Below, in pieces: positions 24,100 through 34,135 of a DNA stretch of 64,000 nt (the stretch's first letter is position 1; the number at the start of each line of letters is the position of its first letter). This DNA comes from Torreya grandis (lineage: Eukaryota > Streptophyta > Pinopsida > Cupressales > Taxaceae). A program made the position numbers and the translations under genes. The notes beneath the pieces are model-generated. The model made no database searches, had not been told where the DNA came from, and worked only from the letters and a program-made list of their open reading frames with translations. The stretch is taken from positions 434,001-498,000 of the forward strand of contig JARHVA010002371.1 in NCBI GenBank assembly GCA_037957365.1, in the 5' to 3' direction.

Positions 24100-24660
24100 C
24101 ACATCGTGCAACAATGCATCTCCTAAGAATAATATAGCATGTCTATAAAAGTGCACTTGCTAGTTCAAAATTGCACTTTAGTAGACAAAATAAATTGTTA
24201 ACGTAAAACTGAATTTACATAGAGTGAAATTGCATATTGTGAATGCATTAATGTATCTCTGTAGTTTAAAATTGCACTTCCATGTAAAATATACTATGTT
24301 AATATAAAACCACATTTACAATGGTCAATACCAACTATGTTAAGCAAAATTGACTTTTACGAATAAGTTCAATACTGCATGTCTTATTATAATAATGCAT
24401 TTTTTTAATGCAATAATGCATTTGTAAGGTAAAATAGATTTTAACGATGTAAAACCACACTTTTAGATGTAAAATTGACTATTTCAAGGCAAAACCACAT
24501 GTAGTGTAATATCACAACTTGCACGTAGAACAAAATCTAATGACATAATAATGCATTTTCATAGTGAAAAACCACCACTAGCTTGTAAAACCACATCTTT
24601 AATATCGTAACTCTATTGTGGAATATTACATCTACCAGGTGAAAAAATGCATGTCTCTGT
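24100..24660. repeat. array of about 25 units with TGCA/ATGCAT or AAACCACA cores in block B
   Basis: About 25 diverged units of 18-26 bp, alternating forms such as AATAATGCATTT, AAAATTGCACTT, TAAAACCACATTT and AAAATTGACTTT. By flank comparison this array occupies the position that in block A (16,250-16,581) holds the ACCGACGTCGGT-type array. It is AT-rich and contains no gene. Confidence 0.75.
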
Positions 24661-25555
24661 GTAATGTCTTTGATCTTAAAATTTTCATTTTTTGGTCATA
24701 AAATCAAAAATTTAGCATGAAAAATGTTAGCAAGAGGTTATCAAGGGCCATAGGAAGAGATTTGTGGGGTCTGTGTCCCACTAGGCTTGCCATTATGTGA
24801 ACAAGGAATCCAAAAGGGAAGATTAGTATAGTGTTAGTCAAGAAATCAAATCAAAACAAACACACTAAAAACTAACACCTCTAGCCTAGATACTGAAGGA
24901 GATAGAGAACTTCAAAAGTAACTAACAAATTGAAATAAAAACAAAATAGTTTACCTTTCATGAGAGCAAGTGTTGTGAGTTGGTAATGGGCTAATGTGCT
25001 CAGTTATGTGTTCAATAATTTTTTGTCAATGAAGCTCCATTGCTCCACTTCTCCGAAACACCTTGGTAATATTGGTTGGCTTTATCTTGTATTGGAAAAT
25101 AGCATGGTAACACTAAAATAATGAAGCTTCTTGGAAGTATTTTGATAAAGTAACATTAAACTAGAAAGCTTTTTAAATCAATGGGTGAGACCTTGTATTT
25201 ATAGCCTCTAAAACTAACTCTAACCCAAGTGTAGTTAGGTTAGAGTTAAATATGATTGAGTTCAAACTAACCCTAGGTGAGTTAAGGAGGGGACAAGTAA
25301 TTAATATTTGGGATATAGATCCCATTAATTATGCATGGATTTCCATTTTTGTATTTAAGGCTTTTTAGGGAGATATTTTAATTCCTTGACTTTGAGGATG
25401 ATGATATCATCATGACCTCATTTTTATTAAAATTTACTTCTTACAAAAAAAATTTCACTAATTTCACATGGAAAATTCACTTAAGTATTTAATTTGGTTT
25501 GATTGGTTGATTCATTCTACTTAGCATTTTAGCACTTTAAGAATTGTTCAAGTGC

Positions 25556-25560
25556 CTCAT
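25556..25560. other. left target-site duplication CTCAT
   Basis: CTCAT directly precedes the left LTR (TGTTAGG...) and is repeated at 29,509-29,513 directly after the right LTR (...CCTAACA). It is a 5-bp duplication as made by Ty1/copia integrase. Confidence 0.92.
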
Positions 25561-26282
25561 TGTTAGGTGACCCCTTATCCAACGGAAGCACAATTGATTA
25601 CTTTCTTATAAGCAATTGAACACAGAATTATACCAGAATGATTAAGTAACTAGAAACTTGAGACAACAAAGAATTTGAGATACAATACACACTCTTGTAT
25701 TAAATATTACTAGAAGAAAATACAATAAGGAAGATGCCACTTCTTCCTACACCTCAAAGGCTTGCCACACCTCAAGACCTTCTTCCCTCTCTCTCTTGCT
25801 CAACACAACAACTCTATAGCCTGAGTTATTATTCCTCCTTGAATGCTTCAACTAATCTCCTTGACCTTACACCTGTAGATCTCATTGACCTTGCTTGCTT
25901 CAATGCTTTTACTTGCCTTCTTGATAATTACAATACATGCCTTATGGGTCTTTAAATAGAATCCCATGCATACAAAAAAAGAAATCTAACTACAATAATT
26001 AGACACGTAGCTTGTGACTATAATTAGTAATTTAACATGCAAACACTCGCTTCACTTAACTAACTGTTCATCAACAACAGTTCTGGAACACACAGGCGAC
26101 CGACGCCGGTCCCTGCTTGCCTGGTTCTACCGACATCGACCGACTAGCTGCCATCGCCAATTGCCTTCTGCACTGCATCTGACCGACGTCGGTCATGATG
26201 TTATCGCCGGTGCTTCTGGTTCTTCAGCATCCTCTTCTTCGTGTCTACAAACAGTTGAAGCTTTTAGCTCCACACCCTAACA
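25561..26282 (-). repeat. left (3') LTR of the copia-type element
   Basis: 722 bp, TGTTAGGTGACC...CACACCCTAACA, paired with 28,790-29,508. A - strand TATA-like TTTAAATA/TATTTAAAG lies near 25,950. The inner end carries palindrome array 6 (26,096-26,211). Confidence 0.92.
26096..26211. repeat. palindrome array 6 in the left copia LTR
   Basis: Contains GCGACCGACGCCGGTCCC, CTACCGACATCGACCG, and a perfect 16-bp palindrome TGACCGACGTCGGTCA at 26,180-26,195, then TTATCGCCGGTGC. It is the same motif as arrays 1-4 in the unrelated gypsy element. Confidence 0.88.
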
Positions 26283-26294
26283 ATCTCCCACTTG
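26283..26294 (-). other. polypurine tract of the copia-type element
   Basis: On the - strand CAAGTGGGAGATT abuts the LTR start TGTTAG. AGTGGGAGATT next to the 3' LTR is the usual form in plant copia elements. Confidence 0.8.
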
Positions 26295-26419
26295 GAGATA
26301 AATAGCTACTACTGTACCTGTACCTGTACACCATCTATTTTGTTCCTTTCGCTCTGTATCCCTCTTCAAAGTCACTCTTGAAGACCAACCACCATGCAAA
26401 CTTGTGATGTTATATCTAT

Positions 26420-26830
26420 CACTTATGCCAAAAGAATTTTGTTGTTCCCAAATTCTTCATGACATACTTCTGAACTAACTCTACCCTTAGCTCAGAAAAC
26501 TCCCTATATATGAAACCCTGCAACAAGTAACACAATACAGTAACAGGATAATGTAGCTAATATTATCCAACCTGGTGAAGATAAAATACAATGGTCAAAC
26601 CTCCATTGTTCTATAGCCTAATCAAGACCATATACCATAGCCTTCTATCTCACGTGTCCATCCACTCTCTTCTCTAATATGGGAATCCATCCCTCTATCC
26701 AGTGCTTTCTTCCAGCTGACAACTCTACCAACGAATACCTGTTTGGTTCTTTTCCAAGGACTCACACTCCTCATTCATGCCAAGCTCCCACTGTTTCTGG
26801 ATTCTACCTGCATTGCTTCTTCCATCTTCC
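26420..26830 (-). pseudogene. two scraps of copia reverse transcriptase
   Basis: At about 26,830-26,690 the - strand reads WELGMNEECESLEKNQT and, after a frameshift, LVELSAGRK. This matches the start of the copia RT domain (W...AMxEExxSLxKNxTWxLVxLPxGxK). At about 26,475-26,426 it reads YVMKNLGTTKFF, like the FEMKDLGxxxxxLG block further along RT. All the sequence expected between them, including the catalytic YVDD, is missing. These scraps show the interior arose by deletion from a full element. Confidence 0.7.
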
Positions 26831-26960
26831 TAGTTCTTGACTATCAGTAAGCAATATAAAGAAGGTGAACAATGAATATGAGGTTCACTTACCATTTCTG
26901 ACCTCCATATGGGTGTTTGAGACTCCTTGACAGCTAAGTGTCCACCCATCATCCATTCCA

Positions 26961-27190
26961 GTGACCGATCTCGGCCATCTCCCAGTCTGCTCCCGATCGA
27001 TGTCGATTCCCTGCACTGATCCTGACTGTCGACGTCGTTTCCCTAGCTAATGCCGATGTCCCACCTGCCGACATCGGTCTAGATGACCGACGTTGGAATT
27101 CTGCTACCTGACCTATCGACCCTGCTAGTCTGCACATGATCGATGTCAGTTTTTGTCTGGCCGACGTCAGTGCCATGGGAGCACCGGCAT
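26961..27190. repeat. palindrome array 7 at the pol deletion point
   Basis: About eight copies in 230 bp, e.g. GACCGATCTCGGCC, GATCGATGTCGATT, GACTGTCGACGTCG, GCCGACATCGGTC, GACCGACGTTGG, GATCGATGTCAG, GGCCGACGTCAGTG. It lies between the truncated protease/pre-integrase frame and the RT scraps, exactly where integrase should be. Confidence 0.82.
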
Positions 27191-27289
27191 TGATACCTTT
27201 GCTTTTCTACAAGTGATGAATTTTTCATTCACGAGCTCATCTTGGATCAAACCTCTATCCATACTGCCCTGCTCAGATTTATTCAGCCC

Positions 27290-27967
27290 CTATGACTGAT
27301 CTCTGTCCTTCATCTCCTTCATAAACACCAAGGCTTCTTTGTTCCTGTCAAAAGCATCAAATTTCCTTTTTCTGCAATGAACTCTATCTATGCTTTCCGA
27401 ATCTGAACACATACCTTTTGAATCAAGAACGTCCATTCCCTTCCTATTCATGTGACCAAGCCTATTAAGCCACATCTTCAAATCTACAGCTGAAGTAGAT
27501 AAACCAGAAGTAGAATCAGCAATACAAGTAGACAGATAAAGAGTATCTACTTTCTTACCTCTTGGTAGAACAAGTGCACCCTTGGTAACCTTCCAAGAGT
27601 CTATTGTGAGGGTTATTGTGCATCCCTCATCACCCAACCTTCCAACAAAAATCAAACTCTGCTTCAAAATTGGAACATGCATGACCTCCTTCAACACCCA
27701 TGTGTTGTCAATCTGCAATCTCAGCTGCACTTTCCCTTTGCCAACTATCTGACAAGGTGTACCATCCCCTAAATAAAGCACTCCAAAGTCTCCCTGTTCA
27801 TACTCATGGAACAAATCTCTGTTTGGGGATGCATGAAAAGATGAACCAAAATCTAAAATCCATGATCCTACCTGACTATCCAAAGAAAGTATGAGAGCGT
27901 CCTGTACCACAATATTTGCATTTTTTGCTTCTTCAATACCTGCATGTTGATTCTCTTTATCTCTCAA
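27290..27967 (-). pseudogene. copia protease and GAG-pre-integrase segment
   Basis: Open for 225 residues after the gag stop. Near residue 36 it reads WILDFGSSFHASPN, the copia protease active site (normally W-x-x-D-S-G-A-S/T-x-H), with the catalytic Asp kept but the next Ser changed to Phe. Further on come LGDGTPCQIVGKGKV and VPILKQSLIFVGRLGDEG, standard for the protease domain. The pre-integrase zinc segment WLNRLGHMNRKGMDVL follows, where the first His of WHxRLGH is now Asn. The frame then runs out where the integrase core should begin. A TAG-type stop separates it from gag, likely a former sense codon. Confidence 0.85.
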
Positions 27968-28714
27968 CTAACACTCCTTTGTATGTTCTTTCTTTCCACA
28001 AAACCAGTAGGTAACACCTTTGGATTCGGATCTCCTTCCCGACCTTGATTTCCCTTGCTCAACCTTCTCCCTTTGCCTTCCCCTGCTTTCTGCACTTAGA
28101 GCATTACCTGATGATTCACCTATGCTTCTCCTACGTATTTCCTCATTCAAGATCACACTCACAACATCATCAAATTTTAAGATTTTAGAAGCAGATGTAG
28201 AATTACTTACTGCCATAACCAAACTATCCCAACTTTCAGGCAAAGAACATAAAATCAAGAGAGCCTTTACCTCATCATCAAAAACAATATTGACTGAAGC
28301 TAATTGGTTTACCAAACCATGGAAATCACTGAGATGAGTATGTACCGATCCACCTTCCTGCATTTGCAAAGTAAATAGCTGCTTCATAAGATATACCTTA
28401 TTAGAAGCCGAGGGCTTTTCGTATAAATTCGCCAAGGACTTTATCAACTCTTCCATTGTCTTGCACTGTGATAAGCTAGAAATCACAGACGATGAAAGGC
28501 TCAACCTTATGGAACCAAGAGCCTTATGATCAAGAACACTCCATTCTTCATCCTTCATATCTGTGGGCTTGCATGCAACCCCACCCAACGGTAAGTATAG
28601 ATCCTTCTGATATAGATAATCCTCAATCTGCATCCTCCAGTGTTGATAATTCTTGTCGTTAAACTTCTCCATTCGTAGCTTACTTTCTTTTGCCATTGCT
28701 GAACTCCCACTCAA
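27968..28714 (-). pseudogene. copia gag (UBN2/DUF4219-type) ending in a damaged zinc knuckle
   Basis: An open frame of 248 residues. The N-terminus has F-x-x-x-N-Y-x-x-W-R-x-x-I-E-D-Y-L, typical of copia gag. The middle has MEELIKSLANLYEKPS, YLMKQLFTLQMQEGGSV and LLILCSLPESWDSLVMAVS, matching the UBN2 gag domain. The tail is basic and ends YWFCGKKEHTKEC, a CCHC knuckle whose first Cys is Tyr. The frame is otherwise intact, so it could still make a capsid-like protein if transcribed. It starts about 75 bp inside the right LTR/primer site. Confidence 0.87.
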
Positions 28715-28775
28715 TTAGAAAACCCTGTGAATGACCTGTAATCAAAAAACAATAACCTGCTCCCTGCAAACCGTA

Positions 28776-28787
28776 GCTTTGATACCA
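28776..28787 (-). other. primer-binding site (initiator tRNA-Met type)
   Basis: On the - strand TGGTATCAAAGC lies 2 nt after the right LTR. It is complementary to the 3' end of plant initiator tRNA-Met with one change from TGGTATCAGAGC, and fixes the right LTR as the 5' LTR. Confidence 0.88.
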
Positions 28788-28789
28788 AC

Positions 28790-29508
28790 TGTTAGGTGAC
28801 CCCTTATCCAACGGAAACACAATTGATTACTTTTTTATAAGCAATTAAACACGAAATTATACCAGAATGATTAAGTAACTAGAAACTTGAGACAACAAAG
28901 AATTTGAGAGACAATACACACTCCTGTATTAAATATTACTAGAAGAAAATACAATAAGGAAGATGCCACTTCTTCCTCCACCTCAAAGGCTTGCCACACC
29001 TCAAGACCTTCTTCCCTCTCTCTCTTGCTCAACACAACTCTATAGCCTGAGTTATTATTCTTCCTTGAATGCTTCAACTGATCTCCTTGACCTTACACCT
29101 GTAGATCTCATTGACCTTGCTTGCTTCAATGCTTTTACTTACCTTCTTGATAATTACAATACATGCCTTACGGGTCTTTAAATAAAATCCCATGCATACA
29201 AAAATAGAAATCTAACTACAATAATTAGACACACAGCTCGTGACTATAATTAGTCATTTAACATGCAAACACTCGCTTCACTTAACTAACTGTTCATCAA
29301 CAATAGTTTTGGAACACACAGGCAACTGATGCCAGTCCCTGCTTGCCTGGTTTTGCTGACGTCGGCCGACTAGCTGCCGTCGCCGGTTGCCTTCTGCACT
29401 GCATCTGACCGACGTCGATCATGATGCTGACGCCGGTGCTTCTGGTTCTTCAGCATCCTCTTCTTCATGTCTGCAAATAGTTGAAGCTTTTATATCCACA
29501 CCCTAACA
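28790..29508 (-). repeat. right (5') LTR of the copia-type element
   Basis: 719 bp, paired with 25,561-26,282. Differences cluster in the CpG-rich palindrome part: by eye about 21 in the last 190 bp against about 20 in the first 530 bp. The palindrome array (array 8) is at 29,322-29,437. Confidence 0.92.
29322..29437. repeat. palindrome array 8 in the right copia LTR
   Basis: The right-LTR counterpart of array 6: CAACTGATGCCAGTCC, GCTGACGTCGGCCG, CTGACCGACGTCGATCA, CTGACGCCGGTGC. Some palindromes are better kept here, others in the left LTR. Confidence 0.88.
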
Positions 29509-30029
29509 CTCATTTAATGGGTCCAAAGGCTAAACTACTAGTTGTTAGGTTACAAGGTTATTGGAGATGAATCTATGAGAGGTTACTATTTCATACAAGA
29601 TAATACCCTAAATACGGATGCATCAACATGATTATGAGCATTAATGTTTGATGTGCAAATGAAATTGGGATATTTCATGATTCTTAATCTTTATCTGCAT
29701 TGTTAGGTAGAAATCAATTTGAAGTCTAGTTGGAAGCCAGTTGTGTCCAAAATGGGGTGTCTACAATAGCAATAGACTTAGGCCTATAGTTTATCCTAAT
29801 AGTTTGTCCTCCCAATCTTCCCTAAATAAACCACCCTTAATGGCTTCCCCTATGTTATGGCTAGCTATTGTGGCTATTAATGTTCTTAAAATCATCTATG
29901 ACCTTTTGAGAAATGCATAAAGGCACCTCCTATGATTTACACCTAGTATGGGGTAGACATCCAAAGAGCATTGATTTCATATAAGACTTCCCTTAGAATC
30001 CTAAACGTCAAACATGGCGATGTGGCTTG

Positions 30030-31050
30030 TAGAATATTTCCATTCACTTTAATGGATTCAACCTATGACTAGTTCCCCAATCTCCCTAAGGATTTTATCA
30101 CGGGGTGGGAATAATTTAGTAATACCTTCTTAGCTTAATTTGAGCATGTCATTGATCCTAATGTTCTTTATAAGTAGTTTGTATTTATTAAGAAGGAACC
30201 AAATGAACCCATCAAAAATTTCAATGCTAGGTTCCAAAATATGTATAGTCAGGTCATTATGATTTATTGAATCAATGTTTAACTAGCGCTCAAAATGTAT
30301 AAGAAATCCCTAGACCCCTAGAAGGCCATGTTTTTGAGACAAGATCCATTGATAGTAGATCTACCCTTAATAACTTATGTTGAATCCATTAAAGTGGACA
30401 GATAATTTGATCCCCAACGTCAAATGTTGGCACCCATTCTAGACACATTACCAATCTTACCTACCTTAAACCTCATTTCCAATGTAAGCTAGAATGTCTC
30501 GATGCTCTAACCCTTATTGATAATAATTTAAATTCCATTGAGGCATGCCACACCTAATCGACACATGGGTTTCCTTACCCCAATAAATAATGAAGTAGCA
30601 ACTCAAAATCACATTCAATACTACTTCTTTCTATCAACAAAGTTGAAATCATACCCCATAAGTCTACCAAGAATGAGTTGGATGCCATCCAAATTATGGT
30701 CAAGAGGCTAAGCAATGACTTCTTGGGTCTTCAAAAACAAAGGGTAAATGCTAGTGGTGAGAGATCCAAAATAAGATCTACTTATCAGTTTCATAAAAAA
30801 TCTTACAATCATCCCAATAACCAACTAAAACCATCACCTAACAAGTTTCCTAAAATAAACATCTATGAGATAGCTTTCCCAAATTGGTGTTGGGTACAAA
30901 ACACCACCCAACATGGGGAACTTGATTGCATAGAGTTATGTAGTGCCTTTGATATCTTCCAAAGGGAAATGGAAGAATACAAGGTGGTCCCAAATCACCT
31001 GGAAGCCCCTAACATTGTTAGACCCCCAAGTACAATGATGGTATAAGAGA
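30030..31050 (+). pseudogene. gag region of the second gypsy element
   Basis: At about 30,080-30,240 the frame reads LPKDFITGWE*FSNTFLA*FEHVI and EPIKNFNARFQNMY, matching the Retrotrans_gag capsid pattern (W-x-x-x-x-x-x-F...F...R-F). The frame 30,678-31,046 has a Cys/His-containing tail, CWVQNTTQHGELDCIE, as in gag proteins of this family. Stops and shifts elsewhere prevent a single product. Confidence 0.6.
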
Positions 31051-31102
31051 CCATGGAATTTCATAGTACAATGATGGTATAAGAGACCATGGAATTTCAT
31101 AG
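31031..31102 (+). repeat. perfect 36-bp tandem duplication
   Basis: The unit TACAATGATGGTATAAGAGA plus 16 bp occurs twice head to tail (31,031-31,066 and 31,067-31,102) without a mismatch, inside otherwise decayed gag sequence. It is therefore recent replication slippage. Confidence 0.93.
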
Positions 31103-31479
31103 CCATGTTGAAAATGAGCTAGAAGAGGCTATAAGTGAGGTGCATGCCTTCAAATTGTTCTAAAGGAATAACTATGCCCTAAGGAAATAGAAACAACAAC
31201 AACCCCTCACTACCTCCACTCCTCTAAATAATAGTGTGACTCCTCTAGATCCTAAGGCTAAGAATCACCCACCACCTCTAAATCATAATGAACCTAAGGC
31301 CCCCATAGATGCATAACCTACCCCCAACAAAATAAGATATAATAGTGGAAGACATGAAGAATATCAAAATTAATATCATGCTTCATGAGCTAGCTCGAAT
31401 CACTGATCAAAGAGACATGTTGATGAAATCACTCATAGATAAACCAATCTAGTTTAAGCAAAATGTTTCCCACACCAAG

Positions 31480-31900
31480 TTGGTCATCCACAAGAATAAG
31501 ATTGAAGTCCCCTCTTTCCTCCTCATAGTCTGACCATTTAGAAATAACTTACATAATTGTTTGGTCAATTATGGAGCCTTAACCACATAGTACACATGGC
31601 CCTATTAAGTAAAATAAGATTATAGTCCAATTAGATAAATCTCAGGTTAAGTTGGTAGGTGAATCATTAAATGTCCATATGTAACTAGAATCAAAACCTA
31701 GGGTCCAATAATTCATAGATATTCAAGTCATGGAAATTATTGAACCTTATGGAATGGTCCTCAGTAAGGACTAGTCTAAGCCTATGAATCATATGGTTAT
31801 TGATTTCTCTCATATATGGCTGCCTTGGAGAGGTGTGTCTAATTAGATCTGAGTAGACAAAGAACCTAGGATGAAACACATGATCACATAATATAATGCA
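31480..31900 (+). pseudogene. protease region of the second gypsy element
   Basis: Translations in shifting frames show NCLVNYGALTT near 31,560 (family form CLVDYGASTT), then FIDIQVMEIIEPYGMVLSKD near 31,710-31,770 and FSHIWLPWRG near 31,810. These correspond to the protease of the plant gypsy family whose RNase H precedes RT. The catalytic Asp is Asn here. Confidence 0.55.
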
Positions 31901-32021
31901 ATGAATGAAAAGGTAAACTCAGTATCCTCTAACATATGAGTTTATACCTTGTCCATAGATCCTACTAATGATAAAGTAGAAGGAAACCTTAAGGTACCAA
32001 GTTTATGGTCCTTATAGTTTT

Positions 32022-32400
32022 ATGAAACCTATTTTAAGGAGGGTTTTAGGGCTAGAGACCTTCTAGTAGACCCATAGGGAAAATGACATTTAACTACTTA
32101 TAGATTGCAATTCACTTGTACTAATAACTAGGTAGCATACAAAGCCTCTATCCTTGGGATAAAATTTACATTGAAGCATAGATTGAGTAAAAGGTATTTA
32201 GAGACTCTAAATGGGTCATAAATAAAGTCAGGAGCAAATTTAAATGCAAATTGTTCTATCTTAGGAAATATAAACATCGAGCATGGTGCTTAATAGAAAT
32301 TTACATTACATTTAATGTTACTTTTATCCCTAGAGAAGAAAACTAGGTGGTCAACTCATTAGCAACCTCCATTGCAAATCTGGCAGCCTTGGATGACTCA
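32022..32400 (+). pseudogene. RNase H domain placed upstream of RT
   Basis: Readable pieces: FKEGFRARDLLVDP*GK, LTTYRLQFTCTNN*VAYKASILGIK (catalytic Glu changed to Ala in the E-Y-E-A block) and RKYKHRAWCLIEIY. Near 32,325-32,395 come FIPREEN*VVNSLATS. This is an archaeal-type RNase H like that of the Tat element but situated between protease and RT. I recall plant gypsy polyproteins with this order, so it is probably family-typical rather than a local rearrangement. Confidence 0.65.
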
Positions 32401-32619
32401 AGGTTATAAGAGTTTTTTTTGAACTAATCCCATGTCTTTTAGTCCCAGACAACATCAGGAACTTTTAGGTCTTCAAAGATGACCATCAAATTATGGAATT
32501 CATTAACAGTATTAGAGTATTTGAATCCCAAGTCATAAATGAAGTTAAAAAAGATGAATAATGAGATGAGGATTATTACTAGGATGGCATCATGAAACTT
32601 AGAGATAAATGAGTCCCAA

Positions 32620-33720
32620 AATTAATGATCTCCCTAGAGAAAATATTTGACTTGGATAGGCCTACTCATCCTCCTAAAAAACTGAGGTATATGGACCAAA
32701 AGTCTAAAATTATCGACCTTAGGTCATTTGATCAACCCCAGACTATCAATGTTAGCCATAATTATACACCAACTGATATTAAACAACTCATAGGGTTACA
32801 ATCAAAATATAAATATGTCATCCCGTAGACCTATGAAGACTTCAAGGTCTTCGACCCAAGTGTAATAACTCATATTGTACTCCTAAATCCAAACCAAAAA
32901 CCTTTCACACAAATGCATAGGCCTATGAATTTGATCCTATAAACACTCACACATAAATAGGTTCAAAAACTTCTTTCTATTAGGATCATCTTCCCAATTT
33001 TCTATTCCACATGAGGAGTTAATTTAGTGCTCATTTAGAAAAAGAATGGGGAAATCAGACTGTGTAGATTTATAGAACCTAAACAAGGCCTCAAATAAAA
33101 ATAATTATTCATTACCCTCCTTTGATGAAGTCATAAAAATGGTAATTGGATCCCAATGATGTCATTTTGATGGATTCTCATGATACAACTAAGTTTTGGT
33201 AAACCCAGAAGAAAGAACTAAGACTGCGTTTACCATAAAGTGGGGCACCTTCACCTACAAAAAGATCTCATTCGATGTAATCAATGTAAGCACAACCTTG
33301 TATAGAGATATGGACTTCACCTTTGAGTTTTTTTATAGTAAAGTGCATTATTATTTACATGGAATACTTAACTATCTACTCAAAGTGCAGGTTTGATCAC
33401 ATTCACCATTTGTAAAGAGTTTTTGAAAGATGCAAGAAATATGATATATCCTTGAACCCAAAGAAAAGTGCATATAGTGTTAATGAAGGTAAGATTCTTG
33501 ATTATATCATCATAAAATAAGGTATCTCCATTAACCCTAAATGTATCAATGTTATCTCTAGGTTACCTCTTCCAAATAGTAAGAAGGAATTAAAGTCTTT
33601 CTGTGGTAAAATTAACCTTGTACACAAGTTTATTTCAGGATTTATTGAGATTGTTAAACCTTTGAATGTAGTGTTAAAATAAGAATCAAAATTAAAATGG
33701 AACACCAAATAAAATAAATC
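32620..33720 (+). pseudogene. pre-RT linker and reverse transcriptase of the second gypsy element
   Basis: The open piece 32,625-32,828 gives ISLEKIFDLD and the linker before RT, then TYEDFKVFDPSVITH (about 32,830). RT pieces follow: KKNGEIRLC (33,043), EERTKTAFTIKWGTFTYKKISF (33,205-33,270) and EPKEKCIYSV-like sequence near 33,465. Where YxDD should be (about 33,345-33,375) the sequence reads HYYLHGILNYLLK, so the active site is gone. Confidence 0.75.
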
Positions 33721-33745
33721 ATTCCAGGACATTAAATATTCCATC

Positions 33746-34033
33746 ATGCAAGTCTTAGTTTTGATAAGCCCAGACTACACAAGGGACTTCTACCTCTACT
33801 CTTTTGCTTCTGAACATACCATAGTTGTGGTGCTCACCCAGAATATGGATGGAGAAGAGAACCCCATTGATTTCATGAACACCAGCCTAAAGGATGTTGA
33901 GATTAGGTACTCCACTCTTAATAAACATGCCTATCCCTTGGTCAAAGTAGTAAAAAAAATTAGACACCACATCCTCAGGAATAAGGCATATGTCATTGTA
34001 CCAGACCCAACTGTGAAGCTCATTCTAGGATAA
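33746..34033 (+). pseudogene. RT-linked RNase H of the second gypsy element
   Basis: An open frame of 95 residues: DFYLYSFASEHTIVVVLTQ, GEENPIDFMNTSLKDVEIRY and PLVKVVKKIRHHILRNKAYVIVP. It is a good match to the RNase H-like tether/RNaseH of gypsy pol (F-x-L-Y-x-x-A-S...I-A-x-V-L-x-Q...P-I-x-F-x-S-x-x-L). It is the second RNase H of this element and the longest open piece left. Confidence 0.78.
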
Positions 34034-34135
34034 AATGAATTAAGAGAATGAAGAGGTCACTAGTTGGCCAAGTTATAATATTATGACCTAGATGTCAGAC
34101 CTATTAAATTGGTCTAAATCTAGGGTCTCACTCAG

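Larger units (their letters stand above)
25561..29508 (-). mobile_element. non-autonomous Ty1/copia-type element, complete ends, - strand
   Basis: 3,948 bp bounded by LTRs (TGTTAGG...CCTAACA), CTCAT duplication, primer-binding site next to the right LTR and polypurine tract next to the left LTR, all consistent with - strand orientation. The 2.5-kb interior keeps gag, protease and pre-integrase segments plus two short RT scraps, and lacks integrase core, most of RT and RNase H. By eye the LTRs differ at about 40 of 719 aligned positions plus one 3-bp gap (about 94% identity), so the insertion is much younger than its host block B. It would need proteins from an autonomous relative to move. Confidence 0.92.
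17938..29766 (-). mobile_element. block B: decayed LTR-type element, - strand, split by a copia insertion
   Basis: The right end at 29,766 reads ...GGGGTGTCTACA, on the - strand TGTAGACACCCCATTTTGG, a classic plant gypsy LTR start. Bases 29,514-29,766 join 25,560 across the copia insertion (same CTCAT on both sides). Left of that the LTR-like region (to about 22,900) matches block A in order, including a TATA-like GGTATAAAAATTG on the - strand near 23,456. Further left, 17.94-22.9 kb holds decayed repeat-rich - strand coding sequence. No pol domain is visible. The left boundary, assumed to abut block A, is uncertain. Confidence 0.5.
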
